Shown here: one piece after another, positions 12,251 through 24,528 of the stretch
Position numbering within the stretch: the first letter of the stretch is position 1
Layout of the letters: every line of letters begins with the position of its first letter
From: Siphonodentalium dalli
Lineage: Eukaryota > Mollusca > Scaphopoda > Gadilida > Siphonodentaliidae
NCBI GenBank assembly: GCA_032622095.1
Contig: CP136063.1
Coordinates: 29,826,987 to 29,890,986, forward strand
DNA length: 64,000 bases
Reading direction: 5' to 3'
Notes under the pieces: model-generated
Seen by the model: only the letters and a program-made list of their open reading frames with translations
Told to the model about the DNA's origin: nothing
Databases searched by the model: none
Program-made: the position numbers and the translations under genes

Positions 12251-14011
12251 AGAAACCAAACTTGTATCCAGCTAGATATATCCAATGAGTGCCCATAACC
12301 ATTTAACGAGTGTCCCAAATAATTTAAGGAGCGTAAATCCAGGCAATTGGGATCTCAAACCACCATCTTAATTAATATAGTATACCAAACCAACCCAGTC
12401 CATAGAACGGGCGTCCGAAATTGGCCAACCATTGTCCCGAACCACCACTACGTATCCCAATAAACCAAGCTAGTGTTGCAAACCATCCAAATGGTAACCA
12501 AACACGCCATAATGAGTAATCCAAACCATCCAACGATTGACATATATCAACCAGAGAATGTCCCAAATCTTGCACGCAGTGTCCCAAACCTCATAACGAG
12601 CGTCTCAACCCATCAATTGAGAACCCCAAACCAATGGGTGTCCCAAACCAACCAATGCGTGTTCTTAACCATCCAATGGCCGTCCCATGCAACATGACGA
12701 TTGCCTCAAACCACCAGGACCAGGATTGTCTAATACCACCCAACGCAGAATGTCACACACCATTGAATGCATGATTGTCCCAACGAATTGTACAAAATCA
12801 TCCATCGAATAATTATCCCAAACCACCCAGCGAGTGTCTCTTGGTTTGGGAAACCCGTTGGCGGGTTTGGAACACTCATATGATGATCTCATCCCTTTAA
12901 TGACCGGAGCTTCTTGAAATGTTGCGAAAACCCTGTGCCAATGCATTCTCTTATATATGTGAGTCGCCCATAGGGTGCATCGCAAATATAATAGAATGCA
13001 TTGGCCTAACAATACATACATTGGCCATGTAAGCCAGTACATTATCTTATATATGCGTGACTCCCTACGGGAGACTCGCATATATGAGGGAATGCACGGC
13101 ACAGGATCATTAATGCTGCACCAGAACAGCACCCGTCATGAAACGGTTAAATACTCGATGGAGGGGTTTGTACACTATTTTAGATGTATTGAGATGCCAA
13201 TAATAGATGTGTTGTGACACTATTGGGATGGATTGGGAAATCAATAGTTGGTTTGTGATACAAGGTTATGATTTGGGTCACTCGCTGGGTGTTTGTGACA
13301 CCCATTGGATGGTTTGAGACACAAATTGGGTCGTTTTGGGCGCTCGCTGTGGATATGGGACACACGTGTGGTGGAATGTGACACTAATTTGTCGATTTGT
13401 TAACTGATTGGACCGTTGAATGTATTGAGACGACTTTTGGTGGTTTGGGACACCTGTTGTATGGCATAGGACTCTCATCGGATGGCGGGTAATCTAGTTG
13501 TGAGGTATTGGGTGCATATTATACATTCTTTTCTTTTCGAACACTAGCTGGATGGTTTGGGACACTCATTGTGTGTGGTTTGGGGCAATTATTGGATGGA
13601 TTGACCCACTCGTTGTACCATTTGAAGCACTCGTTGGATGGTTAGGGCCACTCATTTTGTTAGTTTGGGACAAAACCTATGTGTTGGAGCACCAGTTACA
13701 TTGCTTGGGCTACTACCATGCACTATATGGCTTTGAACAATCGTTGCAGGGTTGCGACACTAATCGGTGAATCGAAACATTCATTTTGGACAGCTTGTAT
13801 GTGACACTCATTGGGTGGGATAGGACACCAGATGCATGGTTTGAGGGACTATCTGTGTGGGCTGTGAATCAGGTGCATATGGTTTGCACACGTTTGGGAC
13901 AAAACCGATGTGGATTGGGACCAAACGTATATATGGATTGGAACACCAGTTGCATTGTTTGGGGCACTATCAAGCACTGTGGTTTGAAACAATCGTTGCA
14001 GGGTTGCGACA
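12250..14011. repeat. Large foldback of degenerate 22-27 bp tandem repeats
   Basis: From about 12250 to 12850 the sequence is built of diverged units around CCAAACCA(A/T)CCAA(C/T)GAGTGTCC. From about 13150 to 13990 the same unit appears as its reverse complement (GGACACTC(A/G)TTGGATGGTTTG). The two arms face each other around a distinct core at 12850-13140. The right arm holds a longer duplication: a block ending AACAATCGTTGCAGGGTTGC occurs at about 13672-13757 and 13903-13998. Many short open frames on both strands result from this repeat and are not genes. Divergence between units is high, so the structure is old. Confidence 0.8.
12920..13120. repeat. Core of the foldback with short palindromes
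   Basis: The core contains two related segments, each starting near CTTATATATG and followed by GTGAGTCGCCC or CGTGACTCCCT. The second forms a compact hairpin: TATATGCGTGACTCCC facing GGGAGACTCGCATATA around 13054-13085. GAATGCATTGGCC/GCCAATGCATTC motifs bracket the first segment (12937-13000) as an inverted repeat. Confidence 0.6.
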
Positions 14012-14160
14012 ATAATATAGTCTGTCATTTCTCGATGGGTTAATATATGATGCGATGATAATTATAGTCTGAAATGACTAATATCGAGGTTTCTGGTGAC
14101 CGTTCAACTTGTGATACCATTTGATGTCCCGATGGTTGTATATTCTTGGAGTTCTGACAC

Positions 14161-14200
14161 GTCACGAAGCTTCGGTACATGTCACGAAGCTTCGGTATAT
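14161..14200 (+). repeat. Paired 20-bp box, representative copy in the first subfamily B monomer
   Basis: The block is a direct tandem duplication of a 20-mer, GTCACGAAGCTTCGGTA(C/T)AT. Each half centres on the perfect 10-bp palindrome CGAAGCTTCG (14165-14174 and 14185-14194), so the palindromes sit 20 bp apart centre to centre, close to two turns of B-DNA. The same pair is in nearly every monomer of both arrays. This fits a binding site for a dimeric or multi-finger DNA-binding protein, but no protein is identified. Confidence 0.85.
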
Positions 14201-15127
14201 CGGATGGAAAACCGCCACAGATTTGGGGTTAATGATGCAAGGTCGAATTTTCCGCCAGATCTTGATAGAACTGTATACTCTCATTAAGTAGACATGGATA
14301 AATTTCTTGTATGTAGCCCTGTGTCAGGGAGGACGCAGTTATATAGGGGTGGGTGTAATATAGTGTGTAATTTTGACATATTTTTCGATGGGTTAATATA
14401 TGATGCGATGATAATTATGGTCTGAAATGACTAATATCGAGGTTTCTGGTGACCGTTCAACTTTTGATACCATTTGATGTCCCGATGGAGGTATATATTT
14501 GGAGTTCTGACACGTCACGAAGCTTCGGTACATGTCACGAAGCTTCGGTACATTGGATGAAAAACCGCCACAGATTTGAGGTTAATGATGCAAGGTCACA
14601 TTTTTCGCCTGATTTTGATAGAACTGTATACTCTCATTAAGTAGACGTGGATAAACTTTTTGTATGCAGCCCTCTGCCAGGGAGGAAGCAGTTATATAGG
14701 GGTGGGTGTAATATAGTCTGTCGTTTCTCGATGGGTTAATATATGATGCGATGATAATTATGGTCTGAAATGACTAATATCGAGGTTTCTGGTGACCGTT
14801 CAACTTTTGATACCATTTGATGTCCCGATGGTGGTATATTCTTGGAGTTCTGACACGTCACGAAGCTTCGGTACATGTCACGAAGCTTCGGTACATTTGA
14901 TGAAAAACCGCCACAGATTTGGGGTTAATGATGCAAGGTCACATTTTTCGCCTGATTTTGATAGAACTGTATACTCTCATTAAGTAGACGTGGATAAACT
15001 TTTTGTATGTAGCCCTCTGTCAGGGAGGACGCAGTCATATAGGGGTGGGTGTAATATAGTGTGTAATTTTGACATATTTCTCGCAGGGTTAATATATGAT
15101 GCGATGATAATTATGGTCTGAAATGAA

Positions 15128-18100
15128 TAATATCGAGGTTTCTGGTGACCGTTCAACTTTTGATACCATTTGATGTCCCGATGGTGGTATATATTTGGAG
15201 TTCTGACACGTCACGAAGCTTCGGTACATGTCACGAAGCTTCGGTACATTGGATGAAAAACCGCCACAGATTTGGGGTTAATGATGCAAGGTCGAATTTT
15301 CCGCCAGATCTTGATAGAACTGTATACTCTCATTAAGTAGACACGGATAAATTTCTTGTATGTAGCCCTGTGTCAGGGAGGACGCAGTTATATAGGGGTG
15401 GGTGTAATATAGTGTGTAATTTTGACATATTTCTCGATGGGTTAATATATGATGCGATGATAATTATGGTCTGAAATGACTAATATCGAGGTTTCTGGTG
15501 ACCGTTCAACTTTTGATACCATTTGATGTCCCGATGGTGGTATATTCTTGGAGTTCTGACACGTCACGAAGCTTCGGTACATTGGATGGAAATCCGCCAC
15601 AGATTTGGGGTTAATGATGCAAGGTCGAATTTTCCGCCAGATCTTGATAGAACTGTATACTCTTATTAAGTAGACATGGATAAATTTCTTGTATATAGCC
15701 CTGTGTCAGGGAGGAAGCAGTTATATAGGGGTGGGTGTAATATAGTCTGTCGTTTCTCGATGGGTTAATATATGATGCGATGATAATTATGGTCTGAAAT
15801 GACTAATATCGAGGTTTCTGGTGACCGTTCAACTTTTGATACCATTTGATGTCCCGATGGTGGTATATATTTGGAGTTCTGACACGTCACGAAGCTTCGG
15901 TACATGTCACGAAGCTTCGGTACATTGGATGAAAAACCGCCACAGATTTGGGGTTAATGATGCAAGGTCACATTTTTCGCCTGATTTTGATAGAACAGTA
16001 TACTCTCATTAAGTAGACGTGGATAAACTTTTTGTATGTAGCCCTCTGCCAGGGAGGAAGCAGTTATATAGGGGTGGGTGTAATATAGTCTGTCGTTTCT
16101 CGATGGGTTTATATATGATGCGATGATAATTATGGTCTGAAATGACTAATATCGAGGTTTCTGGTGACCGTTCAACTTTTGATACCATTTGATGTCCCGA
16201 TGGTGGTATATTCTTGGAGTTCTGACACGTCACGAAGCTTCGGTACATGTCACGAAGCTTCGGTACATTTGATGAAAAACCGCCACAGATTTGGGGTTAA
16301 TGATGCAAGGTCACATTTTTCGCCTGATTTTGATAGAACTGTATACTCTCATTAAGTAGACGTGGATAAACTTTTTGTATGTAGCCCTCTGTCAGGGAGG
16401 ACGCAGTCATATAGGGGTGGGTGTAATATAGTGTGTAATTTTGACATATTTCTCGCTGGGTTAATATATGATGCGATGATAATTATGGTCTGAAATGAAT
16501 AATATCGAGGTTTCTGGTGGCCGTTCAACTTTTGATACCATTTGATGTCCCGATGGTGGTATATATTTGGAGTTCTGACACGTCACGAAGCTTCGGTACA
16601 TGTCACGAAGCTTCGGTACATTGGATGAAAAACCGCCACAGATTTGGGGTTAATGATGCAAGGTCGAATTTTCCGCCAGATCTTGATAGAACTGTATACT
16701 CTCATTAAGTAGACATGGATAAATTTCTTGTATGTATCCCTGTGTCAGGGAGGACGCAGTTATATAGGGGTGGGTGTAATATATTGTGTAATTTTGACAT
16801 ATTTCTCGATGGGTTAATATATGATGCGATGATAATTATGGTCTGAAATGACTAATATCGAGGGTTCTGGTGACCGTTCAACTTTAGATACCATTTGATG
16901 TCCCGATGGTGGTATATTCTTGGAGTTCTGACACGTCACGAAGCTTCGGTACATGTCACGAAGCTTCGGTACATTGGATGGAAATCCGCCACAGATTTGG
17001 GGTTAATGATGCAAGGTCGAATTTTCCGCCAGATCTTGATAGAACTGTATACTCTTATTAAGTAGACATGGATAAATTTCTTGTATATATCCCTGTGTCA
17101 GGGAGGAATCAGTTATATAGGGGTGGTGTAATATAGTCTGTCGTTTCTCGATGGGTTAATATATGATGCGATGATAATTATGGTCTGAAATGACTAATAT
17201 CGAGGTTTCTGGTGACCGTTCAACTTTTGATACCATTTGATGTCCCGATGGTGGTATATATTTGGAGTTCTGACACGTCACGAAGCTTCGGTACATGTCA
17301 CGAAGCTTCGGTACATTGGATGAAAAACCGCCACAGATTTGGAGTTAATGATGCAAGGTCACATTTTTCGCCTGATTTTGATAGAACTGTATACTCTCAT
17401 AAAGTAGACGTGGATAAACTTTTTGTAAGTAGCCCTCTGCCAGGAGGACGCAGTCATATAGGGGTGGTTGTAATATAGTGTGTAATTTTGACATATTTCT
17501 CGATGGGTTAATATATGATGCGATGATAATTATGGTCTGAAATGACTAATATCGAGGTTTCTGGTGACTGTTCAACCTTTGATACCATTTGATGTCCCGA
17601 TGGTGGTATATTCTTGGAGTTCTGACACGTCACGAAGCTTCGGTACATGTCACGAAGCTTCGGTACATTGGATGGAAAACCGCCACAGATTTGGGGTTAA
17701 TGATGCAAGGTCGAATTTTCCGCCAGATCTTGATAGAACTGTATACTCTCATTAAGTAGACATGGAAAAATCTCTTGTATGTAGCCCTGTGTCAGGGAGG
17801 ACGCAGTTATATAGGGGTGGGTGTAATATAGTGTGTAATTTTTACATATTTTTCGATGGGTTAATATATGATGCGATGATAATTATGGTCTGAAATGACT
17901 AATATCGAGGTTTCTGGTGACCGTTCAACTTTTGATACCATTTGATGTCCCGATGGTGGTATATTCTTGGAGTTCTGACACGTCACGAAGCTTCGGTACA
18001 TGTCACGAAGCTTCGGTACATTGGATGGAAATCCGCCACAGATTTGGGGTTAATGATGCAAGGTCGAATTTTCCGCCAGATCTTGATAGAACTGTATACT

Positions 18101-21100
18101 CTTATTAAGTAGACATGGATAAATTTCTTGTATGTAGCCCTGTGTCAGGGAGGACGCAGTTATATAGGGGTGGGTGTAACATAGTGTGTCGTTTTTCGAT
18201 GGGTTAATATATGATGCGATGATAATTATGGTCTGAAATGACTAATATCGAGGTTTCTGGTGACCGTTCAATTTTTGATACCATTTGATGTCCCGATGGT
18301 GGTATATATTTGGAGTTCTGACACGTCACGAAGCTTCGGTACATGTCACGAAGCTTCGGTACATTGGATGAAAAACCGCCACAGATTTGGGGTTAATGAT
18401 GCAAGGTCACATTTTTCACCTGATTTTGATAGAACTGTATACTCTCATTAAGTAGACATGGATAAACTTTTTGTATGTAGCCCTCTGCCAGGGAGGAAGC
18501 AGATATATAGGGTGTGTAATATAGTCTGTCGTTTCTCGATGGGTTAATATATGATGCGATGATAATTATGGTCTGAAATGACTAATATCGAGGTTTCTGG
18601 TGACCGTTCAACTTTTGATACCATTTGATGTCCCGATGGTGGTATATATTTGGAGTTCTGACACGTCACGAAGCTTCGGTACATGTCACGAAGCTTCGGT
18701 ACATTGGATGAAAAACCGCCACAGATTTGGGGTTAATGATGCAAGGTCACATTTTTCGCCTGATTTTGATAGAACTGTATACTCTCATAAAGTAGACGTG
18801 GATAAACTTTTTGTAGGTAGCCCTCTGCCAGAGAGGACGCAGTCATATAGGGGTGGGTGTAATATAGTGTGTAATTTTGACATATTTCTCGATGGGTTAA
18901 TATATGATGCGATGATAATTATGGTCTGAAATGACTAATATCGAGGTTTCTGGTGACTGTTCAACTTTTGATACCATTTGATGTCCCGATGGTGGTATAT
19001 TCTTGGAGTTCTGACACGTCACGAAGCTTCGGTACATGTCACGAAGCTTCGTACATTGGATGGAAAATCGCCACAGATTTGGGGTTAATGATGGAAGGTC
19101 ACATTTTTCGCGTGATTTTGATAGAACTGTATACTCTCATTAAGTAGACGTGGATAAACTTTTTGTATGTAGCCCTCTGCCAGGGAGGACGCAGTCATAT
19201 AGGGGTGGGTGTAATATAGTGTGTAATTTTGACATATTTCTCGATGGGTTAATATATGATGCGATGATAATTATGGTCTGAAATGACTAATATCGAGGTT
19301 TCTGGTGACCGTTCAACTTTTGATACCATTTGATGTCCCGATGGTGGTATATATTTGGAGTTCTGACACGTCACGAAGCTTCGGTACATGTCACGAAGCT
19401 TCGGTACATTGGATGAAAAACCGCCACAGATTTTGGGTTAATGATGCAAGGTCACATTTATCGCCTGATTTTGATAGAACTGTATACTCTCATTATGTAG
19501 ACGTGGATAAACTTTTTGTATGTAGCCCTCTGCCAGGGAGGAAGCAGTTATATAGGGGTGGGTGTAATATAGTCTGTCGTTTATCGATGGGTTAATATAT
19601 GATGCGATGATAATTATGGTCTGAAATGACTAATATCGAGGTTTCTGGTGACCGTTCAACTTTTGATACCATTTGATGTCCCGATGGTGGTATATTCTTG
19701 GAGTTCTGACACGTCACGAAGCTTCGGTACATGTCACGAAGCTTCGGTACATTTGATGAAAAACCGCCACAGATTTGGGGTTAATGATGCAAGGTCACAT
19801 TTTTCGACTGATTTTGATAGAACTGTATACTCTCATTAAGTAGACGTGGATAAACTTTTTGTATGTAGCCCTCTGTCGGGGAGGACGCAGTCATATAGGG
19901 GTGGGTGTAACATAGTGTGTAATTTTTGACATATTTCTCGCTGGGTTAATATATGATGCGATGATAATTATGGTCTGAAATGAATAATATCGAGGTTTCT
20001 GGTGACCGTTCAACTTTTGATACCATTTGATGTCCCGATGGTGGTATATATTTGGAGTTCTGACACGTCACGAAGCTTCGGTACATGTCACGAAGCTTCG
20101 GTACATTGGATGAAAAACCGCCACAGATTTGGGGTTAATGATGCAAGGTCGAATTTTCCGCCAGATCTTGATAGAACTGTATACTCTCATTAAGTAGACA
20201 TGGATAAATTTCTTGTATGTAGCCCTGTGTCAGGGAGGACGCAGTTATATAGGGGTGGGTGTAATATAGTGTGTAATTTTGACATATTTCTCGATGGGTT
20301 AATATATGATGCGATGATAATTATGGTCTGAAATGACTAATATCGAGGTTTCTGGTGACCGTTCAACTTTGATACCATTTGATGTCCCGATGGTGGTATA
20401 TTCTTGGAGTTCTGACACGTCACGAAGCTTCGGTACATGTCACGAAGCTTCGGTACATTGGATGGAAATCCGCCACAGATTTGGGGTTAATGATGCAAGG
20501 TCGAATTTTCCGCCAGATCTTGATAGAACTGTATACTCTTATTAAGTAGACATGGATAAATTTCTTGTATATAGCCCTGTGTCAGTGAGGAAGCAGTTAT
20601 ATAGGGGTGGGTGTAATATAGTCTGTCGTTTCTCGATGGGTTAATATATGATGCGATGATAATTATGGTCTGAAATGACTAATATCGAGGTTTCTGGTGA
20701 CCGTTCAACTTTTGATACCATTTGATGTCCCGATGGTGGTATATATTTGGAGTTCTGACACGTCACGAAGCTTCGGTACATGTCACGAAGCTTCGGTACA
20801 TTGGATGAAAAACCGCCACAGATTTGGGGTTAATGATGCAAGGTCACATTTTTCGCCTGATTTTGATAGAACTGTATACTCTCATAAAGTAGACGTGGAT
20901 AAACTTTTTGTATGTAGCCCTCTGCCAGGGAGGACGCAGTCATATAGGGGTGGTTGTAATATAGTGTGTAATTTTGACATATTTCTCGATGGGTTAATAT
21001 ATGATGCGATGATAATTATGGTCTGAAATGACTAATATCGAGGTTTCTGGTGACTGTTCAACCTTTGATACCATTTGATGTCCCGATGGTGGTATATTCT

Positions 21101-24100
21101 TGGAGTTCTGACACGTCACGAAGCTTCGGTACATGTCACGAAGCTTCGGTACATTGTATGGAAAACCGCCACAGATTTGGGGTTAATGATGCAAGGTCGA
21201 ATTTTCCGCCATATCTTGATAGAACTGTATACTCTCATTAAGTAGACATGGAAAAATCTCTTGTATGTAGCCCTGTGTCAGGGAGGACGCAGTTATATAG
21301 GGGTGGGTGTAATATAGTGTGTAATTTTGACATATTTTTCGATGGGTTAATATATGATGCAATGATAATTATGGTCTGAAATGACTAATATCGAGGTTTC
21401 TGGTGACCGTTCAACTTTTGATACCATTTGATGTCCCGATGGTGGTATATTCTTGGAGTTCTGACACGTCACGAAGCTTCGGTACATGTCACGAAGCTTC
21501 GGTACATTGGATGGAAATCCGCCACAGATTTGGGGTTAATGATGCAAGGTCGAATTTTCCGCCAGATCTTGATAGAACTGTATACTCTTATTAAGTAGAC
21601 ATGGATAAATTTCTTGTATGTAGCCCTGTGTCAGGGAGGACGCAGTTATATAGGGGTGGGTGTAACATAGTCTGTCGTTTTTCGATGGGTTAATATATGA
21701 TGCGATGATAATTATGGTCTGAAATGACTAATATCGAGGTTTCTGGTGACCGTTCAATTTTTGATACCATTTGATGTCCCGATGGTGGTATATATTTGGA
21801 GTTCTGACACGTCACGAAGCTTCGGTACATGTCACGAAGCTTCGGTACATTGGATGAAAAACCGCCACAGATTTGGGGTTAATGATGCAAGGTCACATTT
21901 TTCGCCTGATTTTGATAGAACTGTATACTCTCATTAAGTAGACATGGATAAACTTTTTGTATGTAGCCCTCTGCCAGGGAGGAAGCAGATATATAGGGGT
22001 GTGTGTAATATAGTCTGTCGTTTCTCGATGGGTTAATATATGATGCGATGATAATTATGGTCTGAAATGACTAATATCGAGGTTTCTGGTGATCGTTCAA
22101 CTTTTGATACCATTTGATGTCCCGATGGTGGTATATATTTGGAGTTCTGACACGTCACGAAGCTTCGGTACATGTCACGAAGCTTCGGTACATTGGATGA
22201 AAAACCGCCACAGATTTGGGGTTAATGATGCAAGGTCACATTTTTCGCCTGATTTTGATAGAACTGTATACTCTCATTAAGTAGACGTGGATAAACTTTT
22301 TGTATGTAGCCCTCTGCCAGGGAGGAAGCAGTTATATAGGGGTGGGTGTAATATAGTCTGTCGTTTCTCGATGGGTTAATATATGATGCGATGATAATTA
22401 TGGTCTGAAATGACTAATATCGAGGTTTCTGGTGACTGTTCAACTTTTGATACCATTTGATGTCCCGATGGTGGTATATTCTTGGAGTTCTGACACGTCA
22501 CGAAGCTTCGGTACATGTCACGAAGCTTCGGTACATTGGATGGAAAACCGCCACAGATTTGGGGTTAATGATGGAAGGTCACATTTTTCGCGTAATTTTG
22601 ATAGAACTGTATACTCTCATTAAGTAGACGTGGATAAACTTTTTGTATGTAGCCCTCTGCCAGGGAGGACGCAGTCATATAGGGGTGGGTGTAATATAGT
22701 GTGTAATTTTGACATATTTCTCGATGGGTTAATATATGATGCGATGATAATTATGGTCTGAAATGACTAATATCGAGGTTTATGGTGACCGTTCAACTTT
22801 TGATACCATTTGATGTCCCGATGGTGGTATATATTTGGAGTTCTGACACGTCACGAAGCTTCGGTACATGTCACGAAGCTTCGGTACATTGGATGAAAAA
22901 CCGCCACAGATTTGGGGTTAATGATGCAAGGTCGAATTTTCCGCCAGATCTTGATAGAACTGTATACTCTCATTAAGTAGACATAGATAAATTTCTTGTA
23001 TGTAGCCCTGTGTCAGGGAGGACGCAGTTATATAGGGGTGAGTGTAATATAGTGTGTAATTTTGACATATTTCTCGATGGGTTAATATATGATGCGATGA
23101 TAATTATGGTCTGAAATGACTAATATCGAGGTTTCTGGTGACCGTTCAACTTTGATACCATTTGATGTCCCGATGGTGGTATATTCTTGGAGTTCTGACA
23201 CGTCACGAAGCTTCGGTACATGTCACGAAGCTTCGGTACATTGGATGGAAATCCGCCACAGATTTGGGGTTAATGATGCAAGGTCGAATTTTCCGCCAGA
23301 TCTTAATAGAACTGTATACTCTTATTAAGTAGACATGGATAAATTTCTTGTATATAGCCCTGTGTCAGGGAGGAAGCAGTTATATAGGGGTGGGTGTAAT
23401 ATAGTCTGTCGTTTCTCGATGGGTTAATATATGATGCGATGATAATTATGGTCTGCAATGACTAATATCGAGGTTTCTGGTGACCGTTCAACTTTTGATA
23501 CCATTTGATGTCCCGATGGTGGTATATATTTGGAGTTCTGACACGTCACGAAGCTTCGGTACATGTCACGAAGCTTCGGTACATTGGATGAAAAACCGCC
23601 ACAGATTTGGGGTTAATGATGCAAGGTCACATTTTTCGCCTGATTTTGATAGAACTGTATACTCTCATAAAGTAGACGTGGATAAACTTTTTGTATGTAG
23701 CCCTCTGCCAGGGAGGACGCAGTCATATAGGGGTGGTTGTAATATAGTGTGTAATTTTGACATATTTCTCGATGGGTTAATATATGATGCGATGATAATT
23801 ATGGTCTGAAATGACTAATATCGAGGTTTCTGGTGACTGTTCAACCTTTGATACCATTTGATGTCCCGATGGTGGTATATTCTTGGAGTTCTGACACGTC
23901 ACGAAGCTTCGGTACATGTCACGAAGCTTCGGTACATTGGATGGAAAACCGCCACAGATTTGGGGTTAATGATGCAAGGTCGAATTTTCCGCCATATCTT
24001 GATAGAACTGTATACTCTCATTAAGTAGACATGGAAAAATCTCTTGTATGTAGCCCCGTGTCAGGGAGGACGCAGTTATATAGGGGTGGGTGTAATATAG

Positions 24101-24511
24101 TGTGTAATTTTGACATATTTTTCGATGGGTTAATATATGATGCGATGATAATTATGGTCTGAAATGACTAATATCGAGGTTTCTGGTGACCGTTCAACTT
24201 TTGATACCATTTGATGTCCCGATGGTGGTATATTCTTGGAGTTCTGACACGTCACGAAGCTTCGGTACATGTCACGAAGCTTCGGTACATTGGATGGAAA
24301 TCCGCCACAGATTTGGGGTTAATGATGCAAGGTCGAATTTTCCGCCAGATCTTGATAGAACTGTATACTCTTATTAAGTAGACATGGATAAATTTCTTGT
24401 ATGTAGCCCTGTGTCAGGGAGGACGCAGTTATATAGGGGTGGGTGTAACATAGTCTGTCGTTTTTCGATGGGTTAATATATGATGCGATGATAATTATGG
24501 TCTGAAATGAC
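15128..24511 (+). repeat. 27-monomer higher-order repeat, copy 1 (about 9384 bp)
   Basis: Diagnostic variants recur at a fixed offset of 9384 bp in copy 2: the one-box unit near 15560, the variant reading GTTTATATATG at 16107, the AACTTTAGATACC change near 16871, the AGCAGATATATAGGGTGTG deletion near 18500, the CTTCGTACATTGG deletion near 19046, the GTTTATGG change near 22779, and GTCTGCAATG near 23453. After a single extra T in the run at about 19922 the offset becomes 9383. Flanking variants differ on either side (AATGAATAAT at 15125 against AATGACTAAT at 24509), placing the boundary within a homologous monomer. That is the signature of unequal crossing-over. Confidence 0.92.
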
Positions 24512-24528
24512 TAATATCGAGGTTTCTG
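20002..24528 (+). repeat. Nested 8-monomer higher-order repeat (2783-bp offset)
   Basis: Within copy 1 the series of monomers from about 20002 recurs from about 22785 at 2780-2783 bp. The shared marks are a one-base deletion giving CAACTTTGATACC (20364 and 23147), the AACCTTTGATACC variant (21060 and 23843) and ATGGAAAAATCTC (21248 and 24031). Copies are similar but not identical (for example ATTGTATGG at 21155 against ATTGGATGG at 23937), so this duplication predates the 9.38-kb one. The same nested structure is therefore present again in copy 2 (29385-33911). Confidence 0.85.

Noticed and set aside
12372-14043. Several overlapping open frames of 60-155 codons on both strands
   Set aside because: They fall within the degenerate 22-27 bp repeat foldback, overlap on both strands and show only repeat-derived composition.
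16009-16248. Reverse-strand 79-codon frame, repeated at 25393-25632
   Set aside because: Its presence twice is explained by the 9.38-kb duplication. It arises from a few point changes in a satellite unit and has no independent support.
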